Positions 18,454 to 28,464 are shown, numbered from the stretch's first letter. The stretch: 64,000 bases of DNA from Ochrobactrum quorumnocens (GCF_002278035.1 NZ_CP022604.1:558001-622000); one strand, 5' to 3'. Translations and numbers: made by a program. The notes: a model not told the origin generated them from the letters alone.

Positions 18454-18666
18454 CGATTTTCTCCTTTCGTGCATCAATCTTAAAAAAAGTAAAGTGGACC
18501 TTATCCTTATGCAATTTCAATAAAAATTCATTGCGTTGAGCAGCAAATTTAGAATATGCGCCATTGCCGCCCGAAGCGTTGCGGCCTATGTAAGTTGCGC
18601 ACGCAAGTTTTCGGGTATGTATCCGCTCTGCCCGCCGCAAGCTGAAAGACAAAGAGGAGAGTTCCA

Positions 18667-19263
18667 ATGGCTTTTGAACTGCCCGCCCTTCCGTACGATT
18701 ATGACGCACTTGCCCCGTTCATGTCGCGCGAAACGCTCGAATTCCACCACGACAAACACCATCAGGCTTACGTTACCAACGGTAATAAACTGCTTGAAGG
18801 TTCAGGTCTTGAAGGCAAGAGCCTCGAAGAAATCGTCAAGGAAAGCTTTGGCAAGAACCAGGCGCTCTTCAACAATGCTGGCCAGCACTACAACCATCTC
18901 CATTTCTGGAAGTGGCTGAAGAAGGACGGCGGCGGCAAGAAGCTGCCAGGCAAGCTGGAAAAGGCGATTGAATCTGATCTTGGCGGCTACGACAAGTTCC
19001 GCGAAGACTTCATTGCTGCCGGTGTTGGTCAGTTCGGTTCGGGCTGGGCATGGCTTTCGGTCAAGAATGGCAAGCTCGAAATCTCGAAGACTGCAAACGG
19101 TGAAAGCCCACTCGTTCACGGCGCAACACCAATTCTTGGCGTCGACGTATGGGAGCATTCCTATTACATCGACTACCGTAATGCGCGTCCGAAGTATCTT
19201 GAAGCTTTTGTCGATAGCCTCATCAACTGGGATTACGTGCTTGAGCTGTACGAAAAGGCATAA
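18667..19263 (+). CDS. sodB: Superoxide dismutase, Fe/Mn family (Fe type)
   Basis: The 198-residue protein carries the metal-ligand motifs: EFHHDKHHQAYV (His), NAGQHYNHLHFWKWL (His) and DVWEHSYYIDYRNARPKYLE (Asp, His). GQFGSGWAWL and NNAGQHYNH are typical of the iron-dependent SodB group. It detoxifies superoxide in the cytoplasm. AGAGGAGAGTTCC precedes the ATG; a terminator follows 26 bp after the stop. Confidence 0.95.
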   Translation: MAFELPALPYDYDALAPFMSRETLEFHHDKHHQAYVTNGNKLLEGSGLEGKSLEEIVKESFGKNQALFNNAGQHYNHLHFWKWLKKDGGGKKLPGKLEKAIESDLGGYDKFREDFIAAGVGQFGSGWAWLSVKNGKLEISKTANGESPLVHGATPILGVDVWEHSYYIDYRNARPKYLEAFVDSLINWDYVLELYEKA

Positions 19264-19288
19264 TCTGCCGCGTCAGTATGAGATATGG

Positions 19289-19316
19289 AAAGCCCCGCGA
19301 AAGCGGGGTTTTTCTT
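19289..19316 (+). terminator. Rho-independent terminator of sodB
   Basis: The stem CCCCGC/GCGGGG with loop GAAA is followed by TTTTTCTTTTT. It ends the sodB transcript. Confidence 0.88.
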
Positions 19317-19593
19317 TTTCAGAATTTATGAATAATCGAAAACATGATTATTAAAATCAAGAATTATGCCTGTTTAAATTGTGGGTACGGCAGAATATCG
19401 AAACTGTTAAACAATAGTATTTTTATCATGTTTTTCACGTTCTCGTGAATTATCTGTAATAATCGATATAAGTTCATCATGTTACTTTTGATTGTTGGAA
19501 TTTATTCGGTGCCTTTGTTGCAAAGGTGACGATTGTATCGGATATTTGTACCAAGAGGCGAATTTTGTTCAGTTTTTAGATGCGGAGGATCGC
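19317..19593. other. AT-rich intergenic region upstream of cytochrome genes
   Basis: The region is noticeably AT-rich, with a loose inverted repeat (GTTTAA at ~19372 and TTAAAC at ~19407). It presumably holds the promoter of the two c-type cytochrome genes. An in-frame extension of the cytochrome c' ORF to 19492 is not supported by a ribosome site. Confidence 0.4.
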
Positions 19594-20034
19594 ATGCGTT
19601 CATTTTTCCTTGTTGTCAGTTCAGTTGCGACTTTGGCCGCTGGTGTGGCTCATGCCGATGTGATTGCCGACCGCCAGGCGATCATGAAGGATATGGGGCG
19701 TTCAGTTGGACAGCTTGCACCGATGGTCAAAGGTGAGAAGCCTTTCGATGCTGCTGCGGCTTTGGCTGCACTTGAGAAACTTGATGCTGACGCAAAGAAA
19801 CTAGACGTCGACACGCTGTTCCCCGCTGGTTCCGATCAAGGGGACACAGAAGCTTCACCCAAGATTTGGGAAAACAAGGAAGATTTCGTCAAGCATGTCG
19901 AAAAGTTCCGCTCAGATGCCGCTGCTGCGCTTGCCGCAAAGCCACAGGATCTTGATGCGTTGAAACCAGCGTTCCAGCAAGTCGCTGCCAATTGCGGTTC
20001 ATGCCATCAAGCTTATCGCGTGAAGAAGAATTAA
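19594..20034 (+). CDS. Cytochrome c' / c556 family protein
   Basis: The 146-residue exported protein has signal peptide MRSFFLVVSSVATLAAGVAHA, a four-helix cytochrome c' body and one C-terminal heme site CGSCHQAYR. The start is at 19594, preceded by GCGGAGGA. It is likely a periplasmic monoheme electron carrier. It lies 11 bp before a diheme cytochrome gene, so the two form an operon. Confidence 0.88.
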   Translation: MRSFFLVVSSVATLAAGVAHADVIADRQAIMKDMGRSVGQLAPMVKGEKPFDAAAALAALEKLDADAKKLDVDTLFPAGSDQGDTEASPKIWENKEDFVKHVEKFRSDAAAALAAKPQDLDALKPAFQQVAANCGSCHQAYRVKKN

Positions 20035-20045
20035 TTCAGAAAACC

Positions 20046-20984
20046 ATGGTCCGTAAACTCGCATATGCCGCAGGCGCTATAGTCATCATGGGTGCTGCTA
20101 CCTTCTGGGTGCTGACAACGCCTCAGACGGTGGACCAGTCGGTAATCGCATCCATGCAGCCGGGTGATGCAACAAAAGGTGAGCAGGTGTTCTGGGCAGG
20201 GGGCTGTGCTTCCTGCCATGCTGCGCCCGGCGCATCGGGTGATGACCGCAAGGTGCTTGCGGGTGGGCATGAGCTGGTTTCTGATTTTGGCACATTCATT
20301 GCGCCCAATATTTCTCCTTCAGAGCAGGGGATCGGTAACTGGACCCTGCATGACTTTGCAAATGCAATGTTGAAAGGCACAGGGCGGGCAGGGGAGCACC
20401 TCTATCCGTCTTTCCCTTATACATCTTACGCAAAGATGCAGCCGCAGGACGTTGCGGACCTCTTTGCTTACATGAAGGCCCTGCCTGTTTCTGATAATGT
20501 GGCAGCGCCGCATAAGCTCGACTTTCCCTTCACGATCCGTCGTGGATTGGGGCTTTGGAAACAGCTCTATCTTTCGGACAAACCTGTCGTCGAACTTGCA
20601 AGCGCATCCGATCAGGTGAAGCGTGGGCAATATTTGACGGAAGCTCTTGGCCATTGCGGCGAGTGCCATACGCCGCGCAATGTCATTGGCGGGCTTGATA
20701 ATAAACAGTGGATGGCCGGTGCCCTGTCGGCTGAAACAGGTGGCGACGGCCGCAAGGGTATCGTTCCCAATATAACGTCTGGTGAAGGCGGCATTGGTGA
20801 ATGGGGTGAGAATGATATTGCTTATGCATTGCAAAGCGGCTTCACACCGGATTTTGATTCGCTTGGTGGTTCAATGGCAGATGTAGTGGCCAACATGGCG
20901 CATTTGACGGATGCGGATCGTGCCGCAATTGCAGCATATCTCAAGGCTATTCCAGCGCATAAGAATGGCTATCCAGCACGTTAA
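20046..20984 (+). CDS. Diheme c-type cytochrome, membrane-anchored
   Basis: The 312-residue protein has one N-terminal hydrophobic anchor (VRKLAYAAGAIVIMGAATFW) and two heme-binding sites: CASCHAAPG near residue 58 and CGECHTPRN near residue 207. Each is in a class I cytochrome domain, with probable distal Met residues in ANAMLKGTGR and GSMADVVAN regions. It resembles cytochrome subunits that accept electrons from periplasmic dehydrogenases. ATG 20046 is chosen because the hydrophobic anchor starts there. The TAA stop abuts a 105-bp palindromic element. Confidence 0.85.
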   Translation: MVRKLAYAAGAIVIMGAATFWVLTTPQTVDQSVIASMQPGDATKGEQVFWAGGCASCHAAPGASGDDRKVLAGGHELVSDFGTFIAPNISPSEQGIGNWTLHDFANAMLKGTGRAGEHLYPSFPYTSYAKMQPQDVADLFAYMKALPVSDNVAAPHKLDFPFTIRRGLGLWKQLYLSDKPVVELASASDQVKRGQYLTEALGHCGECHTPRNVIGGLDNKQWMAGALSAETGGDGRKGIVPNITSGEGGIGEWGENDIAYALQSGFTPDFDSLGGSMADVVANMAHLTDADRAAIAAYLKAIPAHKNGYPAR

Positions 20985-21088
20985 TACCAAGGCGGCTCAA
21001 GATGCTGACGCATCACGCCTTGAAAATGTTCAATCGCCACACGGGCTTAACCAAAGTCCGATGAGTCTTACTCAATGAACTTTGGTAT
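20984..21088. repeat. 105-bp palindromic element (ATACCAA...TTGGTAT)
   Basis: The element is bounded by ATACCAA and TTGGTAT and has internal complementary segments CAAGGCG/CGCCTTG and AACCAAAG/CTTTGGT. It begins at the stop codon of the diheme cytochrome gene. The size and form recall the Bru-RS palindromes of Brucella, but I cannot confirm identity. Confidence 0.6.
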
Positions 21089-21129
21089 AAAGCATTCGAG
21101 CCAAAAGTGAGACCACTTTCATCGGGAGA

Positions 21130-22818
21130 TTAGGCTGTTCTGATCTCTTCGAGTTCAAGCTCCTTTATCATCACTTGCCGCATGACGAATTTCTGAATCT
21201 TGCCTGTTACAGTCATCGGAAACTCGTCTACGAAACGGACATGCGCCGGGATTTTGTAATGTGAGATGCGCTGCTTGCAGAATGCCAGCAGTTCTTCTTC
21301 ACCGAGTTCATGGTCTCGATGTAGTTTGACCCAAACGCAAATTATCTCACCGAACTTATTGTCTGGAACACCGAAAACCTGGGCATCGCTGATGGCCGGA
21401 TGGGTGAATAGAAACTCTTCAATCTCCCGCGGGTAGATATTTTCATCTCCGCGAATAATGAGATCCTTAATGCGCCCGACAATGTTGCAATAACCTTCCG
21501 CATCAATGGTCGCGAGATCACCTGTATGCATCCATCCCGCATCATCAATTGCCTCGGCAGACGCGGCTGCGTCGGCCCAGTAGCCGCGCATGACACTATA
21601 ACCGCGGGTCAGCAATTCGCCTTTCTCGCCGCGTGGTGCGATCGTGCCATCTACATTGATGATCTTCACTTCAAGATGCGGATGGATGCGACCCACTGTC
21701 GATACGCGCTTTTCCAGCGGGTCGGTCGTTGCACTCTGAAAACTGACCGGGCTTGTTTCGGTCATGCCATAGGCAATCGTGATTTCGCTTTGATGCATTT
21801 CGCTGACCCCCCGGCGCATGATTTCAATCGGGCACGGCGAACCAGCCATGATGCCAGTGCGCAGACTGGTGAGATCAAAACGCGCAAATTCCGGATGGTC
21901 GAGCATCGAAATGAACATGGTCGGCACCCCATGCAGGCCGGTACATTTCTCGTCTTCGACTGTTTGCAGTGTCAGCAGCGGATCGAAGCTGTCATTGGGG
22001 ATCACCATACACGCGCCGTGCGTCACACAGGCCAGATTGCCCAGAACCATGCCGAAGCAGTGATAGAAAGGAACCGGAATACACAGCCGGTCCTGTTCAC
22101 TGAGCCGCATCGCCTCGCCAACGAAGAAACCATTATTGAGGATGTTGTGATGAGTGAGCGTCGCACCTTTTGGGCTGCCTGTGGTGCCACTGGTGAACTG
22201 GATATTGATGGGATCGTCAAATTGCAGCTCGTCTGCAAGCTGTAGTCGCTGTTTAATCGTGGTAGTGTTGCCGGAGATTGCGACTTTATCGAAATTAAAC
22301 ATACCAGACGTTCGTTCCTCGCCTAGGCGAATAACACAACGCAGAGCCGGTAGTTGTTCCGCGCTCAGATATCCTGGTCGAGCATCGTCAACCTCTGGAA
22401 CGATGGAGCGCAGGATTTCAATGTAGTCGCTGGTTTTGAGCGAAGGCGCGAGGATAAGCGCTGCACATTCCACCTTTGCCAGAACATGCTTGAGTTCATG
22501 TGCGCGATAGGCCGGATTGATATTGACCAGAATGAGACCGGCCTTCGCACTGGCAAACTGCGTGAACAGCCATTCCAAATTGTTGGGTGACCAGATACCG
22601 ATGCGCTCGCCGGGTTGAAGGCCGATGGCAAGCAATCCTTCGGCCAGTGCATCGGTACGGCTCTTCAATTCGGCATAGGTCAGTCGGATATTCTGGTGAC
22701 GAACCACAACTGCCGGATGATTGGGGTATTTCTCTGCTATCAGGTCGAGGTGGTTGCCGATGGTGTCGCCGATGAGAGCTGTTTCGTTCGCACCGTGGAC
22801 GTAGCTTGCTTGCTGCAT
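21130..22818 (-). CDS. Acyl-CoA synthetase (AMP-binding enzyme, FadD-like)
   Basis: The 562-residue adenylate-forming enzyme has the phosphate-binding motif [18 protein letters not shown] near residue 210, [13 protein letters not shown] near residue 350, [16 protein letters not shown] and [20 protein letters not shown], and the C-terminal catalytic lysine region [15 protein letters not shown]. The group activates medium- or long-chain fatty acids with CoA. It stands alone; the downstream gap holds the 105-bp palindrome. Confidence 0.9.
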   Translation of the reverse strand: MQQASYVHGANETALIGDTIGNHLDLIAEKYPNHPAVVVRHQNIRLTYAELKSRTDALAEGLLAIGLQPGERIGIWSPNNLEWLFTQFASAKAGLILVNINPAYRAHELKHVLAKVECAALILAPSLKTSDYIEILRSIVPEVDDARPGYLSAEQLPALRCVIRLGEERTSGMFNFDKVAISGNTTTIKQRLQLADELQFDDPINIQFTSGTTGSPKGATLTHHNILNNGFFVGEAMRLSEQDRLCIPVPFYHCFGMVLGNLACVTHGACMVIPNDSFDPLLTLQTVEDEKCTGLHGVPTMFISMLDHPEFARFDLTSLRTGIMAGSPCPIEIMRRGVSEMHQSEITIAYGMTETSPVSFQSATTDPLEKRVSTVGRIHPHLEVKIINVDGTIAPRGEKGELLTRGYSVMRGYWADAAASAEAIDDAGWMHTGDLATIDAEGYCNIVGRIKDLIIRGDENIYPREIEEFLFTHPAISDAQVFGVPDNKFGEIICVWVKLHRDHELGEEELLAFCKQRISHYKIPAHVRFVDEFPMTVTGKIQKFVMRQVMIKELELEEIRTA

Positions 22819-22903
22819 ATATCCAATACTCCCAATCGATAAGCTATGCGCCTCTCGGGCAGCATGACATTAAGATGGAGGGCGCAAAATCACAGTTTTG
22901 TCG

Positions 22904-23248
22904 TTATCGTTTCGTGCAGCGCACTACGGTTGGCAGTCCGGCGTTGGTGTATTTGCTCTGCATTGTATAGAGCCAGCCTTTGCATTCCGACATGGTTTTG
23001 AAGCAGCGGAAGCGGTCGATGGGCACCAACCCGTCACCGTCACTCACAAAAGGGGAATCATCCACACCGCTGAACTGGCCGATGATAACGCCACTGCCGC
23101 GCGGCGGCGTATTGCAACGCTGACCCGCAAATTCACTAACGTTTTTGCGAACCTGAGCATTTGCGGTAGTAACGAAAGACAACGCAACAAAGGCAGAGAC
23201 GATCAAACTGATTAAAGCTATTGAAATGGCGATACCGGGACGCAACAT
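22904..23248 (-). CDS. Hypothetical secreted protein, four cysteines
   Basis: The 114-residue protein has a clear signal peptide (LRPGIAISIALISLIVSAFV... cleaved after ANA) and a small mature domain of about 80 residues with four cysteines (QRCNTPP, RFRCFKTMSECKGW, VVRCTKR), suggesting two disulfides in the periplasm. No family was recognised. Mosaic repeats lie directly upstream. Confidence 0.65.
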   Translation of the reverse strand: MLRPGIAISIALISLIVSAFVALSFVTTANAQVRKNVSEFAGQRCNTPPRGSGVIIGQFSGVDDSPFVSDGDGLVPIDRFRCFKTMSECKGWLYTMQSKYTNAGLPTVVRCTKR

Positions 23249-23274
23249 CGGGTTCTCCCTTGATCCAAAGCTAT

Positions 23275-23382
23275 TTAAAGCATTTCCAGCAAAAGTGGGA
23301 ACCGGTTTTGCGTTCGAAAATGCGTAAAAACAAATAGTTACAGCGGTTCCGACGATTCAATATTAACTGGAACCGCTGTAAC
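23275..23382. repeat. Mosaic intergenic repeat, two modules
   Basis: The GCATTTCCAGCAAAAGTGGG...GGTTTTGCG module is followed by AATGCGTAAAAACAAATAGT and the hairpin CAGCGGTTCCGACGATT...AACTGGAACCGCTG. This is the same arrangement as at 5584 and 57218, in the opposite orientation. Confidence 0.8.
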
Positions 23383-23459
23383 TGAAGTGATTATACGGCA
23401 TCTGGGGAAGTTTTCTAAGCCCAAGTTTTCGTGCAAGTTCAGATGATTGTTCGCTGAAT

Positions 23460-23565
23460 TAGAGCGCCGTGCACCCATTTGGGTGCACAAAGGTCGCTCT
23501 AACACTTTCAAATGAGAGCATAATTTTACCTTAAACTGATCCAAGTTTAAGGAATTATGCTCTAG
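23460..23565. repeat. Mosaic intergenic repeat, AGAGCGCCGTGC and GCATAATTCC modules
   Basis: Hairpin AGAGCGCCGTGCACCC...GGGTGCACAAAGGTCGCTCT is followed by GAGCATAATTTTACCTTAAA...TTTAAGGAATTATGCTC. The pair recurs inverted at 32280 and 33468, and the first hairpin alone occurs at 60001. Confidence 0.85.
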
Positions 23566-23776
23566 TATCTCGAACTATTCTTGATCTTTCTTTGCGTGGC
23601 ATATTTGTTGACAGAAGGGGATATTTGTCACTAGACAACGGCAGGTTCCGGCACCTGCCGCCTGCAGACTGATGTCTCGGTGAAGTTCGGCGATTTGATT
23701 GTTTCACCCTCGAAGCATTTCGTTGGTGGTAACGCAGGCATCCATCGCAATTGAAATGTGATTTGAGGAGTCTGTG
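23566..23776. other. Non-coding region upstream of the MATE gene
   Basis: Apart from the repeats on its left, this region has a GC-rich AGGTTCCGGCACCT palindrome near 23641 and no credible ORF. It presumably holds the promoter of the MATE pump. Confidence 0.4.
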
Positions 23777-25165
23777 ATGCCTTCGGGACAATCACTCGAT
23801 AATCGTTTTTTGCATGCTTCTCCGGCGCGCGTATTCTTGGCCAATGTGCTGCCCATGACACTCATCATGGTTATGAACGGCTTGCTGAGCGTTGTTGATG
23901 CCGTTTTTCTAGGTCATTTTGTTGGCGCTCGTGCGATGGCTGCGGTCAGTCTGGTGTTTCCTGCCGTTATGCTCACAATCGCGATGTCCACGCTTGTGAG
24001 TGGAGGCATGTCGAGCCAAATAGCAAGACAATTGGGTGGGAGCAGGATTGCAGAGGCTTCAGCAACGTTTGCCCGCGCTCATGGTCTGGCACTTGTTATT
24101 GCTCTGGCTTTGATTGTGCTCTTTTTTCTTGTCGGACGACCGTTGATCAATGGCATGGCGGACGGAGACGTGCAGCTTGCAGAAATGGCTTATCTTTTTC
24201 TGCTGATCACCATGCTTACCTTGCCTCTGCAATTCATACTTGGGCTTCATGCCGATGCATGGCGCAATGAGGGTAGGGCTGGCCTGATCGCTGTGATGTC
24301 TGTCGGGGTGACGCTCGCAAACATTGTGCTGAACTATATCCTTATTGCGGAAATGGGACTTGGTATAGCGGGATCGGCGCTGGGTACGGCTTTTGCGCAG
24401 GCGCTCGGCTTGCTGTTACTGCTCGGTTTCAGGCAATTCAGGCGAGGTGCAATATCGCTGGATGTTTTGTGGCGTAATTCTTGGGTCGAGGGCTGGGCAC
24501 GTATTGCCGGACTAGGCGCCCCATTAAGCTTGAGCTTCATCGGCATTGCATTGAGCACAGCCTTCGTGATCTGCGCGCTCCGGCTTTCTGAAGGCATGGA
24601 TTACGCTTTGAACGTCGCGGCCTATGGCATTGTGATGCGGATTTTTGGCTTCACTTATCTGCCTTTGATGGCGGTGGCGCTCGCCATGCAAAGCATTGTT
24701 GGTAATAATGTTGGCGCGGGGCTTTATAAACGTTCGGATACTGTGCTGCGCATCGCGCTTACCACGGTATTCATTTATTGCCTCATCATCCAGATTGTTG
24801 TTCTGACGGTAAGCAATTCCATAGGCCTGATCTTTGTCGATGATCTTGCCGTAAGCCATGCCGTTGGAGAGATCATTCGTCCGATGACCTATGTTTATCT
24901 CTTCATTGGGCCGGTTTTGGTTTTCGCGCTCTATTTTCAGGCAATTGGTCAGCCTACGCGGGCAGCGATTTTGACACTGAGTAAACCGTTTGTGCTGCTC
25001 CCTGCTTTTGTCACAACACTCACAGCGTTTTGGGGTGGAAAAGCGATTTGGTTCGCCTTCCCACTGGCAGATTGCATGATCGCGGTTATAGCTTTTGCGG
25101 TTATGATCAGTGCTCTTAAAAAGCGAACGCCTGCCGGCGGGCTGGGCTTATCGCCCATAGCGTAG
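23777..25165 (+). CDS. MATE-family efflux transporter
   Basis: The 462-residue protein has twelve hydrophobic segments and MATE signatures in both halves: FLANVLPMTLIMVMNGLLSV...LGHFVGARAMAAVS and LGAPLSLSFIGIALSTAFVI...YLPLMAVALAMQSIVGNNVGAG. MATE pumps export drugs or metabolites using Na+ or H+ gradients. ATG 23777 is 6 nt after GAGGAG; a GTG one codon earlier is too close. A bidirectional terminator follows. Confidence 0.88.
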   Translation: MPSGQSLDNRFLHASPARVFLANVLPMTLIMVMNGLLSVVDAVFLGHFVGARAMAAVSLVFPAVMLTIAMSTLVSGGMSSQIARQLGGSRIAEASATFARAHGLALVIALALIVLFFLVGRPLINGMADGDVQLAEMAYLFLLITMLTLPLQFILGLHADAWRNEGRAGLIAVMSVGVTLANIVLNYILIAEMGLGIAGSALGTAFAQALGLLLLLGFRQFRRGAISLDVLWRNSWVEGWARIAGLGAPLSLSFIGIALSTAFVICALRLSEGMDYALNVAAYGIVMRIFGFTYLPLMAVALAMQSIVGNNVGAGLYKRSDTVLRIALTTVFIYCLIIQIVVLTVSNSIGLIFVDDLAVSHAVGEIIRPMTYVYLFIGPVLVFALYFQAIGQPTRAAILTLSKPFVLLPAFVTTLTAFWGGKAIWFAFPLADCMIAVIAFAVMISALKKRTPAGGLGLSPIA

Positions 25166-25182
25166 TTGTTGGTCGAACATAA

Positions 25183-25229
25183 AAACTAAAACTCCCGCCG
25201 GATCTTCATCAGGCGGGAGTTTTTAGTTT
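25183..25229. terminator. Bidirectional Rho-independent terminator
   Basis: The arms AAACTAAAACTCCCGCC and GGCGGGAGTTTTTAGTTT, nearly perfect over 17 bp, flank a 12-base loop between the convergent MATE and oligopeptidase genes. Confidence 0.85.
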
Positions 25230-25251
25230 CATGAAGCTTAATAATAAGAGG

Positions 25252-27345
25252 CTAAGCTTTTCCGACTGCCTTCAGCGCAAATGCATAGGTGTAGGCGACT
25301 TCTTCCAGTCGAGAGAAGCGGCCTGATGCACCGGCATGTCCTGCATCCATATTGATGCGGAAGAGAACCGGATGATCATCGGTTTTGAGTTCACGCAGCT
25401 TGGCAACCCATTTCGCTGGCTCCCAATAGGTAACGCGCGGATCGGTCAGACCAGCTACTGCCAAAATGCGTGGATAGGCCTGCGCGCTGACATTATCGTA
25501 AGGCGAATAGGCTGCAATGTTACGATAATCGGCCTCAGCGGTGATCGGATTGCCCCATTCCGGCCATTCTGGCGGCGTCAGCGGCAGCGTATCATCGAGC
25601 ATGGTGTTGAGCACATCCACGAATGGAACTTCCGCGATGATGCCGCCAAAGGCTTCCGGTGCCATGTTGGCGATTGCGCCCATCAGCATCCCACCCGCCG
25701 AGCCGCCATGAGCAACGATGCGATCATGGCTGGTGAAGCCTTCTTTGACGAGATGCTCTGCTGCGGCGATGAAATCTGTGAACGTGTTGGTCTTCTTTTC
25801 ACGCTTGCCGTTTTCGTACCACGCAAAACCTTTGTCTTTGCCGCCGCGAATATGCGCAATGGCATAAATGAAGCCACGATCAACAAGTGAAAGCCGTGAT
25901 GTGCTGAAGCTCGCCGGAATGGTGATGCCGTAAGAACCGTAGCCATAGAGCAGGCATGGTGCAGAGCCGTCAAGCTGTGTGTCCTTATGATAAATCAACG
26001 AAACGGGAACCAGTTCGCCGTCAACCGCAGGCGCAAGGATACGCCGCGTTACATAGTCTTCGATATTGTGGCCGGAAGGCACTTCCTGCGTTTTGAGCAA
26101 CGCGCGTTCACGCGTGTCCATATTGTAATCAAACAGCTGTTCAGGCGTTGTCATCGAAGAATAGGAGAAACGAATGACATCCGTATCGTATTCCGCACTG
26201 CCGTGCAGGCCGAGCGAATAGGCTTCTTCATCGAATGCTATGGCGTGTTGCTCGCCGGTTTCACGATCACGGATAACGATGCGTGGCAGGCCATTGTCAC
26301 GCTCCATCCAGACCAGATGTCGCTTATAGGCAGAATGCGAAAGGATCAGCCGTCCTGGTACTTCGGCGACGACTTCTTCCCAGTTTTCCTGCTGTGGTGC
26401 CGATGCAGGTGCGCGCATGATTTTGAAATCTTTGGCGCCATCGATATTGGTCAGAATGAAAAACTCATCGCCACCGGGCGCGATATCGTATTCGACGCCC
26501 GTTTTGCGGGCCATGATCAGCTGCGGTTTTGCAGATGGATCGTTGGCAGGCAACGACCAGCATTCCGAAGTCTCGTGATCATGAATATCGATGAAGATGA
26601 AGTCATCGAGCGCAGAGCCTCCGACGCCAAGGAAGAAACCGGGATCCTTTTCCTCAAAGATCAGCTTGTCCTGCGTCTGTGCCGTCCCGATCTCATGGTA
26701 GAAGACCTTTGACGGTCTGTGATTTTCATCCAGCAAAGTATAGAAGAAACCTTTGCTGCCAGCATCCCAACTGCCTCCGCCATTGGTATCAGTAAGAATG
26801 TCTTCAAGATCCGACATGCTGTCGAGATCACGTACCTTGAGCTTGTAGAACTCTGACCCCTTGTCGTCATATCCCCAGATCAAACGATTGTGATCGGGAG
26901 AATGGTCCGCAGATGCGAGGCGGAAATAGGCTTTGTCTTCTGCTTCCTTGTCGCCATCAAGCAGAATGGTTTCATCGCCGCCATCGCGTGGTGTCCGAAT
27001 GAAATAGGGCTGTTCGCCGCCAGTCCGATAAGAGACGCCGTAAGCGAAAGGGCCATCCTTTGACGGAATGGATGAATCGTCTTCCTTGATGCGTCCGCGC
27101 ATCTCGGCGAAAAGTTCTTTCTGAAGCGCATCCGTGTCCTGCATCAAAGCAGTCTGATAGGCATTTTCTGCGTCCAGATGATCGCGAATTTCGGGCGCCA
27201 GAACAGAAGGGTCTTTGAAGACTTCCTGCCAGTTGTCAGCGCGGAGCCATGCATAGTCATCGGTGCGGGAGATGCCGTGACGGTTATCCTTCGCTGGATG
27301 CTTTGGTGCTTTGGGTGGCTGATGAGAATTGGTGTCGTGTGGCAT
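25252..27345 (-). CDS. ptrB: Oligopeptidase B (prolyl oligopeptidase family S9A)
   Basis: The 697-residue serine peptidase has an N-terminal beta-propeller (DDYAWLRADNWQEV, ENAYQTALM) and a C-terminal alpha/beta-hydrolase domain. The nucleophile is in HGGSAGGMLMGAIAN (Ser ~549), the Asp in AVAGLTDPRVTYWEPAKW and the His in MDAGHAGASGRFS. It cleaves after basic residues in short peptides. ATG 27345 is used instead of the start at 27366 because the family begins at this point. It lies 71 bp downstream of msrB on the same strand. Confidence 0.92.
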   Translation of the reverse strand: MPHDTNSHQPPKAPKHPAKDNRHGISRTDDYAWLRADNWQEVFKDPSVLAPEIRDHLDAENAYQTALMQDTDALQKELFAEMRGRIKEDDSSIPSKDGPFAYGVSYRTGGEQPYFIRTPRDGGDETILLDGDKEAEDKAYFRLASADHSPDHNRLIWGYDDKGSEFYKLKVRDLDSMSDLEDILTDTNGGGSWDAGSKGFFYTLLDENHRPSKVFYHEIGTAQTQDKLIFEEKDPGFFLGVGGSALDDFIFIDIHDHETSECWSLPANDPSAKPQLIMARKTGVEYDIAPGGDEFFILTNIDGAKDFKIMRAPASAPQQENWEEVVAEVPGRLILSHSAYKRHLVWMERDNGLPRIVIRDRETGEQHAIAFDEEAYSLGLHGSAEYDTDVIRFSYSSMTTPEQLFDYNMDTRERALLKTQEVPSGHNIEDYVTRRILAPAVDGELVPVSLIYHKDTQLDGSAPCLLYGYGSYGITIPASFSTSRLSLVDRGFIYAIAHIRGGKDKGFAWYENGKREKKTNTFTDFIAAAEHLVKEGFTSHDRIVAHGGSAGGMLMGAIANMAPEAFGGIIAEVPFVDVLNTMLDDTLPLTPPEWPEWGNPITAEADYRNIAAYSPYDNVSAQAYPRILAVAGLTDPRVTYWEPAKWVAKLRELKTDDHPVLFRINMDAGHAGASGRFSRLEEVAYTYAFALKAVGKA

Positions 27346-27416
27346 GTAAAATCCAGTAAGAAGCAAATGAAATCAGTCCGAACTGTGCGAAGGTTCGGAC
27401 TGTAAGAGCTAAGTTA

Positions 27417-27836
27417 TTATTCTTGATCGAAGATCAGTGCGTTTCCGTTCATGCAATAGCGAAGACCCGTTGGCGCTGGGCCGTCCGGGAAAACATGCCC
27501 CAGATGGGCGTCGCAGTCGGAGCAGCGAATTTCGGTGCGGTTCATACCATAGGAATGATCTTCAAAGGCCGCCACGGCACCTGGCTCGATTGGCTGATAG
27601 AAGCTCGGCCAGCCGGTCCCGGATTCGTATTTCGCTTCCGATTTATACAGCGGGCGATCACAGCAAACGCAGCGATAAGTACCGTGTAGGGAACTGTCGA
27701 AGTTCGGACTGGAGAACGCACGTTCAGTGCCGTGCTGACGGGTGATCTGGTACTGGATCGGCGTAAGCTGCTCGCGCCATTCCGCATCAGTCTTTATGAC
27801 CCTCAGTGTGCGGGATTGATCGGCAGAGTTAGACAT
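27417..27836 (-). CDS. msrB: Peptide-methionine (R)-S-oxide reductase MsrB
   Basis: The 139-residue protein has two zinc CxxC pairs (RCVCCDRPL, RCSDCDAHLGHVF) and the catalytic cysteine in the C-terminal RYCMNGNALIF motif. It reduces methionine-R-sulfoxide in damaged proteins. AGAGGAG lies 7 nt upstream of the ATG. It may be co-transcribed with the downstream oligopeptidase gene. Confidence 0.95.
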   Translation of the reverse strand: MSNSADQSRTLRVIKTDAEWREQLTPIQYQITRQHGTERAFSSPNFDSSLHGTYRCVCCDRPLYKSEAKYESGTGWPSFYQPIEPGAVAAFEDHSYGMNRTEIRCSDCDAHLGHVFPDGPAPTGLRYCMNGNALIFDQE

Positions 27837-28464
27837 TTATATCTCCTCTCTTGTGCGAAGCCGTATGGATTGGACAGACGCACAGTGCAAATTGGGCATA
27901 AACTCTTCAACACACTACTAAATTGCTTGTGCATCTGAATGCCGGCATGTGCTCTGTGGTTCGTGGCAATTATATAGTTGGTGGATAAGCCAAATGCGAG
28001 CTGATCTGAGTGAAATATATTTTAGTTATGCCTTTTTGCTGCCCGACTCCTTATTCAAGGTCGTAATCAATAAATTGTGTTTGCAGTGGCAGTGGTAAAT
28101 AGACTTGGCGGAAAAAATCTATTGCTTATGTGTGAGCTACAAATTAAGGAAGCGGCGGAAAAGAGATGCTAATCCCCCCATCTTCGAGAATATACGACAG
28201 AGCTGACAACAGCGCCGAATGCGTTTGGCTAGTTTGAATAGCGCTTGACGTTTTGTGTTTAAGTACACTGTATTTACACATCCAAGAAGAATTCAATTCT
28301 GTTAATGTAATGTGGTTTGACAATTCTATTGCAAATGGCACTATTCATTGTTATTTGCATCGCGGAATGAGTTGGGCAGGGCATAAGAATTTCGTGTAGA
28401 CGGCAATCGGTTCTGAGAGTCGCAGTCTGCTTGAGCCAAAGCAAAGACAAAAAAAGGAAAAATA
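27837..28464. other. Long non-coding region between msrB and mucR
   Basis: Over 600 bp without a convincing gene; a 65-codon minus-strand frame at 28144-28341 lacks coding character. The region is AT-rich with runs of T/A, as expected for DNA bound by MucR/Ros proteins, which are known to autoregulate. It also holds the divergent msrB promoter. Confidence 0.5.
28317..28347 (+). promoter_or_regulatory. Candidate mucR promoter
   Basis: TTGACA at 28317 is followed by 17-19 bases and a weak -10 (ACTATT or TATTCA). It would give a leader of ~115 nt before the mucR ATG. Confidence 0.3.

Noticed and set aside
23338-23544. 68-codon ORF ending IESSEPL
   Set aside because: It consists almost wholly of mosaic repeat sequence; kept only as evidence for repeat reading frames.
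28144-28341. 65-codon minus-strand ORF upstream of mucR
   Set aside because: No ribosome site, no recognisable family, AT-rich promoter-like sequence; likely chance.
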